Positions 39,829 through 49,108 of a stretch of DNA of 64,000 bases are shown here, piece by piece. How positions within the stretch are numbered: position 1 is the first letter of the stretch; each line of letters starts with the position of its first letter. Under the pieces are notes generated by a model that saw only the letters and a list, made by a program, of their open reading frames with translations, searched no databases and was not told the origin of the DNA. The position numbers were made by a program, and so were the translations under genes. Location: NCBI RefSeq assembly GCF_004795105.1, contig NZ_SSBL01000002.1, positions 496,001 to 560,000 of the forward strand. The letters run 5' to 3'. Source of the stretch: Streptomyces sp. A0642 (GTDB lineage: Bacteria; Actinomycetota; Actinomycetes; Streptomycetales; Streptomycetaceae).

Positions 39829-40117
39829 CGCTGGTCAGACGCACACTAGACAGTGACCCGTAGAGGCCGCGTAAGCGCCGGACCGGGACGCCCCTGACCA
39901 CGGAGAGGGCCGGCGCCGTCCGGCTGCCGGCGGGTTTCCGCCGGGGCTACGGAGAATCCACGGAGAGGCCCCGTGCACCCGCTGGCGCCCCGCGAGCCCG
40001 GCCCATTGACGGGGCGCCCGCTGCCCGTCTAGCTTTCCCCGAGCGCGATTGAAACCTTTCAGTACCGTGTGCCGCTGCGGTCCCGCACCGGCGCGTCCAC
40101 CGCCCGGGAGCCCGCTC
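39829..40117. other. Noncoding chromosome flank of the att site
   Basis: With the terminator, about 330 bp lie between att site 2 and the next gene. The first 130 bp belong to the 216-bp duplication. The rest should hold the promoter of the rhaM gene; a sequence TTGAAACCTTTCAG near 40049 is an imperfect palindrome (GAAACCTTTC) and is a fair operator candidate for a LacI-type regulator. Confidence 0.45.
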
Positions 40118-40432
40118 ATGCAGCGCGTCTGTTTTCTGCTGAACGTACGCAAGGACCGCATCGACGAGTACCGCGCACGCCATGCCGCCGTCTGGCCCGA
40201 CATGCTCGCCGCGCTCTCCGAGGCGGGCTGGCACAACTACTCGCTCTTCCTGCGCGACGACGGGCTGCTCGTCGGGTATCTGGAGACGGAGGACTTCGAA
40301 GCGGCCCGTGAGGCGATGGCCGCGACCGAGGTGAACGAGCGGTGGCAGCGGGACATGGCGGATTTCTTCGAGCAGCCGGAGGCGGCCGACGAGGCGATGG
40401 TGCCGCTCGCCGAGGTCTTCCACCTGGCGTGA
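40118..40432 (+). CDS. rhaM: L-rhamnose mutarotase
   Basis: A 104-residue protein of the RhaM/DUF718 family, which interconverts alpha and beta L-rhamnose. The N-terminal FLLNVRKDRIDEYRARHAAV with the conserved EYRxRH, then GWHNYSLFL and LVGYLETED, match the family; the active His and Tyr residues lie in these segments. The start ATG 40118 follows CGGGAG. It is the first real chromosome gene right of the integrated elements and stands alone here; rhamnose catabolic partners are not in the window. Confidence 0.9.
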   Translation: MQRVCFLLNVRKDRIDEYRARHAAVWPDMLAALSEAGWHNYSLFLRDDGLLVGYLETEDFEAAREAMAATEVNERWQRDMADFFEQPEAADEAMVPLAEVFHLA

Positions 40433-40450
40433 CGCGACCGGGGCCGCGCG

Positions 40451-40897
40451 TCAGCCCGCTGCCGCCAGCAGGACGAAGGCGGTGAGCGAGAGTGCGGTGC
40501 GGAAGCGGTGAAGGGTGTTCCAACGGGGCTCGAAGGCGGTGCGGGCCGCGCCGTCGTCACCGCCCTCGGACTCGGCCAGCGCCGTGTTCAGCGGGATGTT
40601 GCCCGCGATCGTGACCAGGTGGGAGACGACGGCGCACGCCAGCGCCACGGCGATCAGCGGCCAGCCGTCCTCGCCGTACTCGGTGAAGGCGGCGACCGCC
40701 GGGAAGGCGATCACGCCGAGGAAGAGGACGAGGAAGACGGGCCCGGGAACCTTCTCGTTGAACCGGCGCATCGCCGCGGTGAAGCCCGCGTCGGGCAGTG
40801 CGGCGAGGGCGGGCATGATCGCGACGAGGAACGTCAGCATGAAGCCCGCGTAGAGGCCGGCCGTGATCACGGCGAGAGTCAGGAACAGGGAGTCCAT
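40451..40897 (-). CDS. DUF1772-family membrane protein
   Basis: A 148-residue integral membrane protein with four helices (about 5-28, 50-70, 78-100 and 130-147). The conserved pattern is a Gly-Phe-Met after the first helix, then MRRFNEKVPGPVF and NIPLNTALAESEG, as in DUF1772 proteins related to anthrone oxygenase. The substrate in bacteria is unknown. I chose ATG 40897, because the first residues of the longer frame are not conserved-looking. It is convergent with rhaM. Confidence 0.82.
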   Translation of the reverse strand: MDSLFLTLAVITAGLYAGFMLTFLVAIMPALAALPDAGFTAAMRRFNEKVPGPVFLVLFLGVIAFPAVAAFTEYGEDGWPLIAVALACAVVSHLVTIAGNIPLNTALAESEGGDDGAARTAFEPRWNTLHRFRTALSLTAFVLLAAAG

Positions 40898-41001
40898 GCG
40901 CTCATCATGGCGCGCCCGGGTCGGTCGCACGGCCTGAATTCGCAGGTCCGTACGACCCGACCCCGCCAGGCTGCGGAACGCGCCGGGCGACGAACCGCCG
41001 G

Positions 41002-42588
41002 TCAGTCCATCTCGCCTTCCCCGGCGTTCGCTCCGCTGTCGGAGCGGCCGCCCTTCAGGCGGTCCGCCTGGCCGATCGCGGTGGCGAGCTTCGCCACCGA
41101 GTCGTCCTCGGTCGACCGGGCCAGTTCATCGGCCCGGGTGGCGAGTTCGCCGAGCCCCGGGGCGCCGGGGAGCTTCCCGCCGCGCAGGTTGTCGGCGAAG
41201 TACGCCGCGACGGCCGCCACTTGCAGGCGGGCGCCCGCGCCGCCCCACAGCTTGCCGTCGATCGCGCCGGTCTCCACCGAACCCGTCTCCTCGTGCGCCG
41301 CCCGGGTCTTGGGGTCCAGCCAGCGCACCGTCGCCGTGGCGACGTGGCCGGAGGCGCCGTCCCGCAGGCGTACGGCGTAGAGCGCCGTCACCGTGTGGCC
41401 CGGGCCGATCTCGCCGCCGTCGACGCTGTCGTCGCGGAAGTCGTCGTCGGCGACCTTGCGGTCCTCGTACCCGATCAGTTTGAACTTCTCCACCGTCTTC
41501 GGGTCGAAGGCGACCTGGGCCTTCGCGTCGCGCGCGGTGAGTTCGAGGTGAGCGGGCAGTTGGTCGACGAAGACCTTGCGGGCCTGTTCCTCGTCGGCGA
41601 TGTACGTGGTGTGGCCGTCACCCTTGTTGGTGAGCTGCTCCATGAACGCGTCGCCGTAGTCGCTGCCCACGCCGACCCCGAACAGGGTGATGCCGTACTC
41701 GCGGCGGGCGGAGTCGATGCGTTCGAGGATGGACTTCGCGTCCGTCTCGCCCGTGTTGGCGAGCGCGTCGGAGAGCAGGACGACGCGGTTGTTGGCGCCC
41801 TTGCGGTGGCCGTCGACGGCCTCCTCGTAACCGCGCCGCACCCCTGCGCCGACGTTGGTGGAGGCGGCGGGTTCCATGGAGTCGACGGCGTCGTGGATCT
41901 TTCCGCGGTGGCCCCCCAGCCGGGTCATCGGCAGAACGGTCTTCGCCTCGTCACTGAAGGTGACCAGGGAGACCGCGTCGTCGTCGCGCAGTTCGTCGGT
42001 GAGGATGCCGAGCGAGGTCTTCACCAGCCCGAGGCGGTCGGACGAGGCCATCGAGCCGGAGATGTCGACGACGAAGGTGAGCGCGGCGGGCGGGCGTTCG
42101 GCGCTCGTGGGCGCCGCCCTGGTGGCCAGGCCGACCCGCAGCAGGGACCAGTCGCCGCCCTCGGCGCCGGCCCGCGCCCCGTCGACGGAGACGGTGAAGC
42201 CGTTGCCTTCCGGGCGGTGGTAGCCCTGGCGGAAGCTGTTGACGAACTCCTCCGGACGTACGGTCTCCGGGCCCGGCAGCCTGCCGTCGGCGAGGGTGCG
42301 GCGCGCGTATCCGTACGAGGCGGTGTCCACGTCCAGCGCGAAGGTGGACAGGTAGTCGGGTGCGGCGGGTTCCTTCGGCCCGTCCGTCCCCTCCGCGCCC
42401 TCCGTCGGCCTCCGCACGTCCGCGGCGGCCCCGCCACCGGGGGCGGCCGGTGCGGGACCGGCCGCCCGTAGACCCCTCTCGGCGGAACTCGTGTCGTTCG
42501 TACTGCCGCCCGAGCATCCCGTGAGCAGTACGCCCCCTGCGAGGAACAACCCCACCGCTCCCCGGTACGTCCGTGTCCTGCGTCCCAT
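41002..42588 (-). CDS. VWA-domain lipoprotein (YfbK-like)
   Basis: A 528-residue exported lipoprotein; the signal ends in LLTGC with the lipidated Cys at position 25. The von Willebrand domain begins near residue 175 with FVVDISGSMASSDRLG, carrying the DxSxS metal site. Before it lies the typical YSTFALDVDTASYGYARR-like lead segment (LSTFALDVDTASYGYARRTL), and the C-terminus is the DUF3520 region. The family occurs on the cell surface, perhaps in adhesion or envelope assembly. A stand-alone transcript seems likely. Confidence 0.88.
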   Translation of the reverse strand: MGRRTRTYRGAVGLFLAGGVLLTGCSGGSTNDTSSAERGLRAAGPAPAAPGGGAAADVRRPTEGAEGTDGPKEPAAPDYLSTFALDVDTASYGYARRTLADGRLPGPETVRPEEFVNSFRQGYHRPEGNGFTVSVDGARAGAEGGDWSLLRVGLATRAAPTSAERPPAALTFVVDISGSMASSDRLGLVKTSLGILTDELRDDDAVSLVTFSDEAKTVLPMTRLGGHRGKIHDAVDSMEPAASTNVGAGVRRGYEEAVDGHRKGANNRVVLLSDALANTGETDAKSILERIDSARREYGITLFGVGVGSDYGDAFMEQLTNKGDGHTTYIADEEQARKVFVDQLPAHLELTARDAKAQVAFDPKTVEKFKLIGYEDRKVADDDFRDDSVDGGEIGPGHTVTALYAVRLRDGASGHVATATVRWLDPKTRAAHEETGSVETGAIDGKLWGGAGARLQVAAVAAYFADNLRGGKLPGAPGLGELATRADELARSTEDDSVAKLATAIGQADRLKGGRSDSGANAGEGEMD

Positions 42589-42721
42589 CCGTCGGCCCCC
42601 TGTGTCGTCGTGTCACCACTTGGGAATGTGACGTGCGAGCGGGGCCGCCGGAGCCGTCGAAGATGTTGCGGAACGATCTCGATGCGGCAACGACGGACGG
42701 TGATCCGGCGGAATGTCAAGG

Positions 42722-43606
42722 TCAGGACACGATGTCCTTACGACTGAATCCCCGGAAGGCGAAAGCGAACAGGATCAGGGCATACGTCACCGAGATGGCC
42801 GCGCCCTTCGCCATGCCGGCCCACTCCAGGTCGGGCTGGAGCGCGTCGGCCCACGCGAACTGCCAGTGCGCGGGCAGGAAGTCGCGCCAGGAGCCGAGCG
42901 CGGTGACCGCGTCCAGGACGTTGCCGACGATGGTCAGCCCGACCGCGCCGCCGACCGCGCCGAGCGGGGCGTCCGTCTTGGTCGACAGCCAGAACGCCAG
43001 CCCGGCGGTGACGAGTTGCGACACGAAGATGAAGGCGACGACGAGCGCGATCCTGGGCACGGTGTCCCCCGTCGCGAGCGCGCCGCCGGTGGGGAGTTCG
43101 AGCGGCCCCCAGCCGTACGCGGCGGCTCCCGCGGCCAGCGCCACGACCGGCAGCAGCACCATCGCGGCGAGACTGAAGCCGAGGGCCACGACGAGCTTGC
43201 TCCACAGCAGCCGCGCCCGGGGCACGGGCGCCGCCAGCAGGTAGCGCAGCGAGGACCAACTGGCCTCGGAGGCCACGGTGTCGCCGCAGAACAGCGCCAC
43301 CGGGACCACGAGAAGGAATCCGGCCGAGACGAACAGGCAGGTCGCCGCGAAGTTCGCGGCGGAGGCCGTGGCGGTGTCCATCAGGGTGAGCCGGTCGCCT
43401 CCCCCGGGCCCGCCGTCCGGGGTGCCGCCGATCGCGAACGCGATGATCAGGATGAACGGCAGTGCGCCCAGCACCCCGCCCATGAGCAGGGTGCGCCGCC
43501 TGCGCAGCTGGCGTACCGCCTCCACCCGCAGCGGAAGGGTGCGCCGGGCGCGGTATCCGGGGGCCTCGGGGGCTTCGGTGGCGTGTGCTGCTTCTGTGGC
43601 GCTCAT
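42722..43606 (-). CDS. ABC transporter permease (ABC-2 type)
   Basis: A 294-residue membrane protein with six helices, the first at residues about 40-60. The segment SEASWSSLRYLLAAPVPRARLLWSK before the third helix is the typical cytoplasmic ABC-2 motif for coupling to the ATPase. It starts four bases before the end of the ATPase gene (43603-43606 overlap), so both are translated together. It should export an unknown compound or act on the envelope with the fusion protein upstream. The longer frame to 46234 is only antisense to the next gene's codons. Confidence 0.88.
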   Translation of the reverse strand: MSATEAAHATEAPEAPGYRARRTLPLRVEAVRQLRRRRTLLMGGVLGALPFILIIAFAIGGTPDGGPGGGDRLTLMDTATASAANFAATCLFVSAGFLLVVPVALFCGDTVASEASWSSLRYLLAAPVPRARLLWSKLVVALGFSLAAMVLLPVVALAAGAAAYGWGPLELPTGGALATGDTVPRIALVVAFIFVSQLVTAGLAFWLSTKTDAPLGAVGGAVGLTIVGNVLDAVTALGSWRDFLPAHWQFAWADALQPDLEWAGMAKGAAISVTYALILFAFAFRGFSRKDIVS

Positions 43607-46263
43607 GCGGACGCTCCGGAGATCAGGGTGAGGAAGGCGTCCTCCAGGCGGCGGTGCGGCCCGACACCGGTCAACGGCACGTCCAGACGGACCAGTTCGG
43701 TGACGAGCTGCGGCGAGGTGGCGCCGTCGAGCCGGACGAGCAGTCCGTGCGCGTCGTCCGTACGGACGGCGGAGCCGATCCCCGGGAGCGCGGCGATCTT
43801 CTCGACGAGCGGTTCGGTGATCTCCTCGGCGGAGGTGACGAGCACCATGTCGCCGGAGCCGGTGATCTCGGCGACGGGCCCGGCCTGGACGAGCCGGCCG
43901 CGGTCCATGACGACCAGGTGGGTGCAGGACTGCTCGACCTCGGACAGGAGGTGGCTGGAGACGATGACCGTACGGCCGCCGGCCGCGTACCGGATCATCA
44001 CGTCCCGCATCTCGCGGATCTGGGGCGGGTCGAGCCCGTTGGTCGGCTCGTCCAGGATGAGGAGGTCGGGCATCCCGAGCATGGCCTGGGCGATGGCGAG
44101 GCGTTGCCGCATGCCCTGCGAGTACGTACGCACCGCTCGGGCCAGTGCGTCGCCGAGACCGGCGATCTCCAGGGCCTCCTCGATGTGCGAGTCCCCGGCC
44201 GGCCGCCCGGTGGCCTGCCAGTACAGCTCCAGGTTGGCGCGGCCGGACAGGTGCGGCAGGAAGCCCGCCCCTTCGACGAAGGACCCGACGCGGGAGAGGA
44301 CGGGCGCACCGGGCCGGATGGCCCGCCCGAAGACGCGGATCTCGCCGTCGTCGGGCGTGATGAGCCCCATGAGCATGCGCAGCGTGGTGGTCTTGCCGGC
44401 GCCGTTCGGCCCGAGGAGCCCGAGCACCTGCCCCTTCTCGACGCGGAACGAGAGGTCCCGGACCGCGTACCTGTCGGCGGACTTGGCGTACTTCTTCGAC
44501 AGGCCGGTGATCTGCAGCGGTACGTCGGTGAGCGCGGGGTCCGGAGCGGGTGTGGCGGTACGGCGGCGGGTGCCGAGCAGCAGGCCGGCCGCGATCACCG
44601 CGGCGGCGGCCGGGAGGCCCCAGGTCCACCAGGGCAGCGCGGCCGCCTCGGTCGTGAGGCCGGGTGCGGTCGGCAGGCTGAGCGGGCCGTCGAGGGAGAC
44701 GGTGTAGGTGGTCGGCGCGGCCGGGGAGGCATAGCCGAGGTCGGTGGCCGCCAGCACGAGCCGGAGCCGGTGCCCCGCATCGAATTCGTGGTCGACGGCG
44801 GGCAGGGTCAGCTCCAGGGGCTTGCCCTGCTGCCCGGGGGTGATCCGGTAGGGGGCGACGAGCTGGGAGGGCAGCACCTGCTGCTTGCCGTCCGGGGACA
44901 CGTCGTACACCTTGCCGAACAGCACGGCGTCGCCCTCTCCCGCCTTCACGTTCACGCGGACGGTCGGTGCGCCGGTGATGCGCCGGGAGTCCGTGAGCGG
45001 CGCCGAGTCGAAGCGGGCGTACTGCCCGGGGAAGTCGAGGGAGAGCCCGAGGCCGAATGTGGACAGCTGGGCGAGACCGCCGCCGACACCGGGGACGGCG
45101 GAGATGGCGGGCGGGGCGGCCCCGGCGGGATTGCGGAACCGCTGTTCGCCCCCGCCCAGCGCAAGGGGCTCCGGGCCGCTGTTCAGTCCGGGGTACGTGT
45201 CGCCGCTCGCGCCCCGGGTGAGGGCGGCTCCGTCGGTGGAGTCGATGCCGCCGGTACGGGTGACGCGGAAGGCCGGTCCGGTGCCGGCGCTCCTGTCCTC
45301 CTTCAAGTAGCGGTCGAACCAGTCCCCGACCCGCTTCCGCACCCGGTCGGTCTCCCTGTCCCCGCCGTCGTGTCCTCCGGCGATCCAGTCGACGGAGACG
45401 GGCGCGCCGTTGGCCTTGATGGCCTTGGCCATGGCGTCGGCCTGGCCGAGCGGGAAGAGGGAGTCGGTCTGCCCCTGCACGATCAGCGCCGGCACGTCGA
45501 TGCGGTCGGCGACGGCGCTCGGTGAGCGTTCGGAGAGCAGGGCGCGCGCGGCGGCGTCCGGCTTCCCGCTGACGGCGACGCGCTCGTACATGGCGCAGAG
45601 CTTCTTCTCGAAGTTCTCGCACCCGCCGCCGGTGGTGACGAAGATGCCGGCCCAGAGCTTCTTGAACACCCCGTCGGGGAACAGGGATTCGGCGAGGTTC
45701 CAGTAGGTGATCTCCGGGGCGATGGCGTCGACGCGCTTGTCGTACCCGGCGGCGAGGAGCGAGACGGCTCCGCCGTAGGAGGCGCCCGTGATGCCGACGC
45801 GGGGGTCGCCCGCGCCGTCGAGCTGTACCTCGGGGCGGCCGGCGAGCCAGTCGATCAGCCGGGAGACGTCCCTGACCTCGCGGTCGGGGGCGTTCAGCGA
45901 GATCTTGCCGCCGGACCTGCCGAAGCCGCGCGCGGACCAGGTCATGACGGCGTACCCGTCGGCGGCCAACCGCTCGGCCTGCTCCCGGGTTTCGTCCTTG
46001 CTGCCGCCGAAGCCGTGGCCGATGAGCACGGCGGGCCGGCGCCCGGTGCCGCCGGTGGTGAAGTACGAGGTGTCGAGGGACACGCCGTCGACGCGCATCA
46101 TCCGGTCCTGCCGGTGCACGGCCGGGGCGCCGTCGTCCGCCACCGCGGTCCACGTGCCCGCCCCGGCCAGCACGACGAGCGCGGCGATACCCGCCGCCCA
46201 CCGGCCGCGGGAGCGGGGCAGCAGGCGCCGCCACCGGGGCGTAGGCACACTAGGGGTCTCCAT
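43603..46263 (-). CDS. Fusion of exported peptidase-like hydrolase and ABC transporter ATPase
   Basis: An 886-residue protein. An N-terminal membrane helix (about 20-43) leads to an outside alpha/beta hydrolase of CocE/X-Pro dipeptidyl-peptidase type: nucleophile Ser in GASYGGAVS near residue 165, Asp in QGQTDSLFP and His in GGHDGGD, and a C-terminal jelly-roll up to residue about 520. A second membrane helix (about 541-562) brings the chain back. The cytoplasmic end is a complete ABC ATPase: Walker A GPNGAGKTT near 616, signature YSQGMRQRL and Walker B LLILDEP. Together with the permease it forms a transporter with its own surface hydrolase. Confidence 0.87.
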   Translation of the reverse strand: METPSVPTPRWRRLLPRSRGRWAAGIAALVVLAGAGTWTAVADDGAPAVHRQDRMMRVDGVSLDTSYFTTGGTGRRPAVLIGHGFGGSKDETREQAERLAADGYAVMTWSARGFGRSGGKISLNAPDREVRDVSRLIDWLAGRPEVQLDGAGDPRVGITGASYGGAVSLLAAGYDKRVDAIAPEITYWNLAESLFPDGVFKKLWAGIFVTTGGGCENFEKKLCAMYERVAVSGKPDAAARALLSERSPSAVADRIDVPALIVQGQTDSLFPLGQADAMAKAIKANGAPVSVDWIAGGHDGGDRETDRVRKRVGDWFDRYLKEDRSAGTGPAFRVTRTGGIDSTDGAALTRGASGDTYPGLNSGPEPLALGGGEQRFRNPAGAAPPAISAVPGVGGGLAQLSTFGLGLSLDFPGQYARFDSAPLTDSRRITGAPTVRVNVKAGEGDAVLFGKVYDVSPDGKQQVLPSQLVAPYRITPGQQGKPLELTLPAVDHEFDAGHRLRLVLAATDLGYASPAAPTTYTVSLDGPLSLPTAPGLTTEAAALPWWTWGLPAAAAVIAAGLLLGTRRRTATPAPDPALTDVPLQITGLSKKYAKSADRYAVRDLSFRVEKGQVLGLLGPNGAGKTTTLRMLMGLITPDDGEIRVFGRAIRPGAPVLSRVGSFVEGAGFLPHLSGRANLELYWQATGRPAGDSHIEEALEIAGLGDALARAVRTYSQGMRQRLAIAQAMLGMPDLLILDEPTNGLDPPQIREMRDVMIRYAAGGRTVIVSSHLLSEVEQSCTHLVVMDRGRLVQAGPVAEITGSGDMVLVTSAEEITEPLVEKIAALPGIGSAVRTDDAHGLLVRLDGATSPQLVTELVRLDVPLTGVGPHRRLEDAFLTLISGASA

Positions 46264-46410
46264 GTGTCGAGCCTAAGCGGGCCGCCGCCCCGCCGACGCT
46301 GCCGTCAGGCGGAGCAACCCGGCCTCCTCAAGGCGTACGGCGACGCCCCCGCGTACTCTGCTCGCGGTATGCCCACGGCGCAGCCCGCCCCGACCATCGA
46401 AGGGCCCTTC

Positions 46411-46842
46411 ATGGATAATCCGGCGGAAATCCGGCGCGCGACGACCGTTGCCGAACTGGTGGCGGCCCAACACCTCTACGACGGCCCGGCCCGCGCGGAG
46501 TGGGCGGCCCGCTTCCTCGCGGCGGACGGCCATCTGATGCTGATCGCGTACGTGGCGGGCGTCCCGGCCGGCTTCGTGTCGGGCATCGAGATGCTGCACC
46601 CCGACAAGGGCACGGAGATGTGCCTGTACGAACTCGCGGTGGACGATCCCCACCGCCGCCGCGGCATCGGCCGCGCACTGACCCAGGCGCTGGTGGCGGT
46701 CGCCCGGGAGCGGGGCTGTTACGACATGTGGGTCGGCGTGGACCTCGACAACGACGCCGCGCAGGCGACGTACCGTTCGGCGGGCGCGGTGGACGACGAG
46801 CGCTTCGCCACGCTGACGTGGACGTTCGACACGGCGGAGTGA
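46411..46842 (+). CDS. GNAT-family acetyltransferase
   Basis: A 143-residue acetyl-CoA-dependent acetyltransferase. The acetyl-CoA loop is HRRRGIGRALTQAL (R/Q-x-x-G-x-G/A), preceded by the strand CLYELAV, and the end has the typical AQATYRSAGAV. It resembles aminoglycoside 3-N-acetyltransferase I relatives, but the substrate cannot be told. I chose ATG 46411, which has AAGGG upstream; an in-frame ATG at 46369 lies right after a promoter-like TACTCT and would then be in the leader. Divergent from the ABC fusion gene. Confidence 0.83.
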   Translation: MDNPAEIRRATTVAELVAAQHLYDGPARAEWAARFLAADGHLMLIAYVAGVPAGFVSGIEMLHPDKGTEMCLYELAVDDPHRRRGIGRALTQALVAVARERGCYDMWVGVDLDNDAAQATYRSAGAVDDERFATLTWTFDTAE

Positions 46843-46850
46843 GCGGGGTC

Positions 46851-47612
46851 TCAGCTCTTGAGGTCGGACATCAGGTCGCGCATGTCGCTGATCATCGCGG
46901 CCTTGTGGGGGGCGAGATCCGGCTGCGTCCCGGCGTTGTCGGGCACCTGTCCCTCATCGCCCTGCCAGTTCGTGGAAGCGGAGATGCTCAGCGAGAGGAC
47001 GGCCCCGCCCTCCAGCACCCGCAGCTCCTGCTCCCTGCCTTCCGAGGAGAGCAGGTACGCCTTGTCGCCCAGCTCCGGAACCGCCTCGACCTCGGCCTCC
47101 GGGTCGACGCCGAACTCGGTCGCGTTCCGCTCCGCCTCGAATTCGGCCCGGGGGTCGGTCTTCTTGTGCAGGGCGATCCTGACGGTGACTTCGTAGCCGA
47201 CCGACCAGCCCTCGTCCTCCAGCCCCTGCTGTGCGCTCGCCGACCAGAGGGGGATGAAGCACACGGCCCGGTCGAGGGCGGCGTGCCTCAGCACCCCCAT
47301 GTCCATGCGGCCCTCGGTCTCCCTCGGCGCGATCGCCGCGCCGATCGACTTCAGCCGCACCGCCGCACAGGGGTCCTTGCCCAGCCGGTACCCGTGCAGG
47401 TCGGGCGTCCCGTCGCGCGGCCCGTCCGCGAACAGCACCGCCCCCCACACGGCCGACGTCACCACGGCCCCGCCGAGTGCCCACAGCCACCGGGCACCCG
47501 GCCTCGGCGCTCGCGGCGGGCGGTCCTCTTCCGGCTGCGGGCCGGAATGGTCCAGCACTTCACGTGGGGCGGGCGTGTCGAAAGCCCCCGCCATCTCCGG
47601 CTCGGAAATCAT
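46851..47612 (-). CDS. Single-helix membrane protein of unknown function
   Basis: A 253-residue protein with a Pro-rich cytoplasmic N-terminus, one membrane helix (about 43-62) and an outside alpha/beta domain. Two Cys (DPCAAVRL and RAVCFIPL) could form a disulfide. Streptomyces has many proteins of this plan, some with protein-kinase-linked roles, but no assignment is possible. Convergent with the GNAT gene. Confidence 0.65.
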   Translation of the reverse strand: MISEPEMAGAFDTPAPREVLDHSGPQPEEDRPPRAPRPGARWLWALGGAVVTSAVWGAVLFADGPRDGTPDLHGYRLGKDPCAAVRLKSIGAAIAPRETEGRMDMGVLRHAALDRAVCFIPLWSASAQQGLEDEGWSVGYEVTVRIALHKKTDPRAEFEAERNATEFGVDPEAEVEAVPELGDKAYLLSSEGREQELRVLEGGAVLSLSISASTNWQGDEGQVPDNAGTQPDLAPHKAAMISDMRDLMSDLKS

Positions 47613-47986
47613 CCCGCTCCCCCTCGGTCACCCGTCGCACCCCGTACCTCAGCGCCATGATCCCCCACGGTCCGCTCGTCCGGGGCGGTTCGCGCCACCT
47701 GCCCGGGCGCCCCCGGCGGAGCCCGATCCGGTCAGGGCGCGGGCGCCTCCCTCGGCCCGGGCGGGGGAAGTTCAGCACCGGAGGATCGCCCCGGGTCCGG
47801 GCGATGTGCGGGCGGGCGCGGTGCGGCCGCCGCCCGTCGCCGGTCGCACCGGCGCGTCGTCCGTACGGCCCCGGGAGAGGAACGGGCCCGCGTCGTAGGC
47901 GATCACCGGGGTGCTGAGCCGACCGCACGCGCGGACAGCACGCGGGCGAGCGGATCGAGCGGCCCGCACCCGCGCGCCCGAGTGCG
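47613..47986. other. Intergenic region without recognised features
   Basis: A 374-bp gap between two leftward genes. The open frames here, on both strands, are Arg/Pro/Gly-rich and look like GC-rich noise. It must hold the promoter of the membrane-protein gene and the end of the cyclase transcript; no clear hairpin was found. Confidence 0.45.
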
Positions 47987-49108
47987 TCAGCGGGGCCGCG
48001 CGTCCCCACGCGGAGGGGTCTTCGGCCGTCGCAGCAGTACGGGACGCAGCCTGCTGTAGCCGCGCACCGACACCGGGCGGAGCGGGGTGAGGTCGTAGGC
48101 AGGCGTGCCCGCCAGCTCGGCGGCGCATTCCGTGTCGACCAGGACGGTGCCGGGGCGGGCCACGGCGGTGAGCCGGGCGGCGATGTTGACCGCTGCTCCG
48201 TAGACGTCGCCGTAGCGGCTGAGTACGGCGCCTCGGGCCAGCCCGGTCCGTACCTGCGGGAGCCCTGCTTCCGCTTCGGAGCGTGCGGTGAGCTCCAGGC
48301 CTATGCCGGCGGCGTCGGACGCCGACTCGCACACGAAGAACACCTCGTCGCCGATGGTCTTCACCACCCGCCCGCGCCCTTCCGCGACCACGTCGCCGGT
48401 CAGACTCTCGAACCGGTCGAGCACCCGGGCGAGTTCGAAGGCGTCCAGCCCACGGGTCATCCGCGTGTAGCCCACCATGTCGGTGAACCCCACCGCCCGG
48501 TCGCGGACATCGCCATCGCCCGCGCCCCGCGGCCCTCCGCCCGGGGCCGGCCCCGCCGGCTCGGCCTTGCGCCCCGCTGCCCCCTCCGGCGGCGGGGCCG
48601 CCCGCTCCCGCGCATCGGCGGTCAACCGGTCCGCGTACGCGGCGAGGTGCCTCCGCCACACATGCCGCTGCATCAGCTCGATCTCCGGCAGGAGCTTCGC
48701 GGCGTGCCCCATCAGCTCCCCCGCGCCCGGGTCGTCCGAGCGGTGCTCCATCCACGTCCAGAGGGTGTGCACCTGCCATTCGGCGAGCCGGGACAGATGG
48801 TGCCCGAGGGCCCGCGCCATCATCGTCTCGTTCTCCTCGGTGATCACTCCGGCCTCGATGAGCCGCTCCCCGGCCCGCAGCGCCTCCACGTCGCCGTCCG
48901 TGAACACCCGCGCGTCGTCGTCGACCGTGGGGAAGCCGAGCGCACGCCAGATCTGCACCGTCCGCTCGGGCCGCACTCCGGCGCGCTCGGCGGTCTCGCG
49001 CCTCGTCCAGACGCGGCCGGTGCCGAGCAGCACCTCCTCGACGGTCCGGTGCGGCCGGTCCCCGTCGGGCGGGGCCACCGGCTCCGACGGAGGCTCGGCC
49101 GCGCTCAC
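47987..49108 (-). CDS. Class III adenylate/guanylate cyclase
   Basis: A 373-residue protein. Residues about 30-85 read like a MerR-type helix-turn-helix (WTRRETAERAGVRPERTVQIW), and residues 85-170 form the helical regulatory domain known from mycobacterial pH-sensing cyclases. The catalytic domain begins near residue 205: AVGFTDMVGYTRM (metal Asp), KTIGDEVFFV, and GDVYGAAVNIAARLT for dimer contact and substrate. It makes cAMP or cGMP in the cytoplasm. The start overlaps the stress-protein gene by 4 bp, so the two form one operon. Confidence 0.88.
   Translation of the reverse strand: MSAAEPPSEPVAPPDGDRPHRTVEEVLLGTGRVWTRRETAERAGVRPERTVQIWRALGFPTVDDDARVFTDGDVEALRAGERLIEAGVITEENETMMARALGHHLSRLAEWQVHTLWTWMEHRSDDPGAGELMGHAAKLLPEIELMQRHVWRRHLAAYADRLTADARERAAPPPEGAAGRKAEPAGPAPGGGPRGAGDGDVRDRAVGFTDMVGYTRMTRGLDAFELARVLDRFESLTGDVVAEGRGRVVKTIGDEVFFVCESASDAAGIGLELTARSEAEAGLPQVRTGLARGAVLSRYGDVYGAAVNIAARLTAVARPGTVLVDTECAAELAGTPAYDLTPLRPVSVRGYSRLRPVLLRRPKTPPRGDARPR

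Larger units (their letters stand above)
39742..39957 (+). repeat. Duplicated tRNA-3'-end region, right copy
   Basis: Right partner of 33623-33839, with nearly equal length and no large gaps. It holds the att core, the tRNA terminator and about 130 bp of further flank. Confidence 0.8.

Noticed and set aside
42722..46234. A leftward open frame of 1170 codons
   Set aside because: Only its last 294 codons (from ATG 43606) read as protein, the ABC permease. The rest is Arg/Pro-rich and lies in another frame of the peptidase-ABC fusion, which has all motifs.
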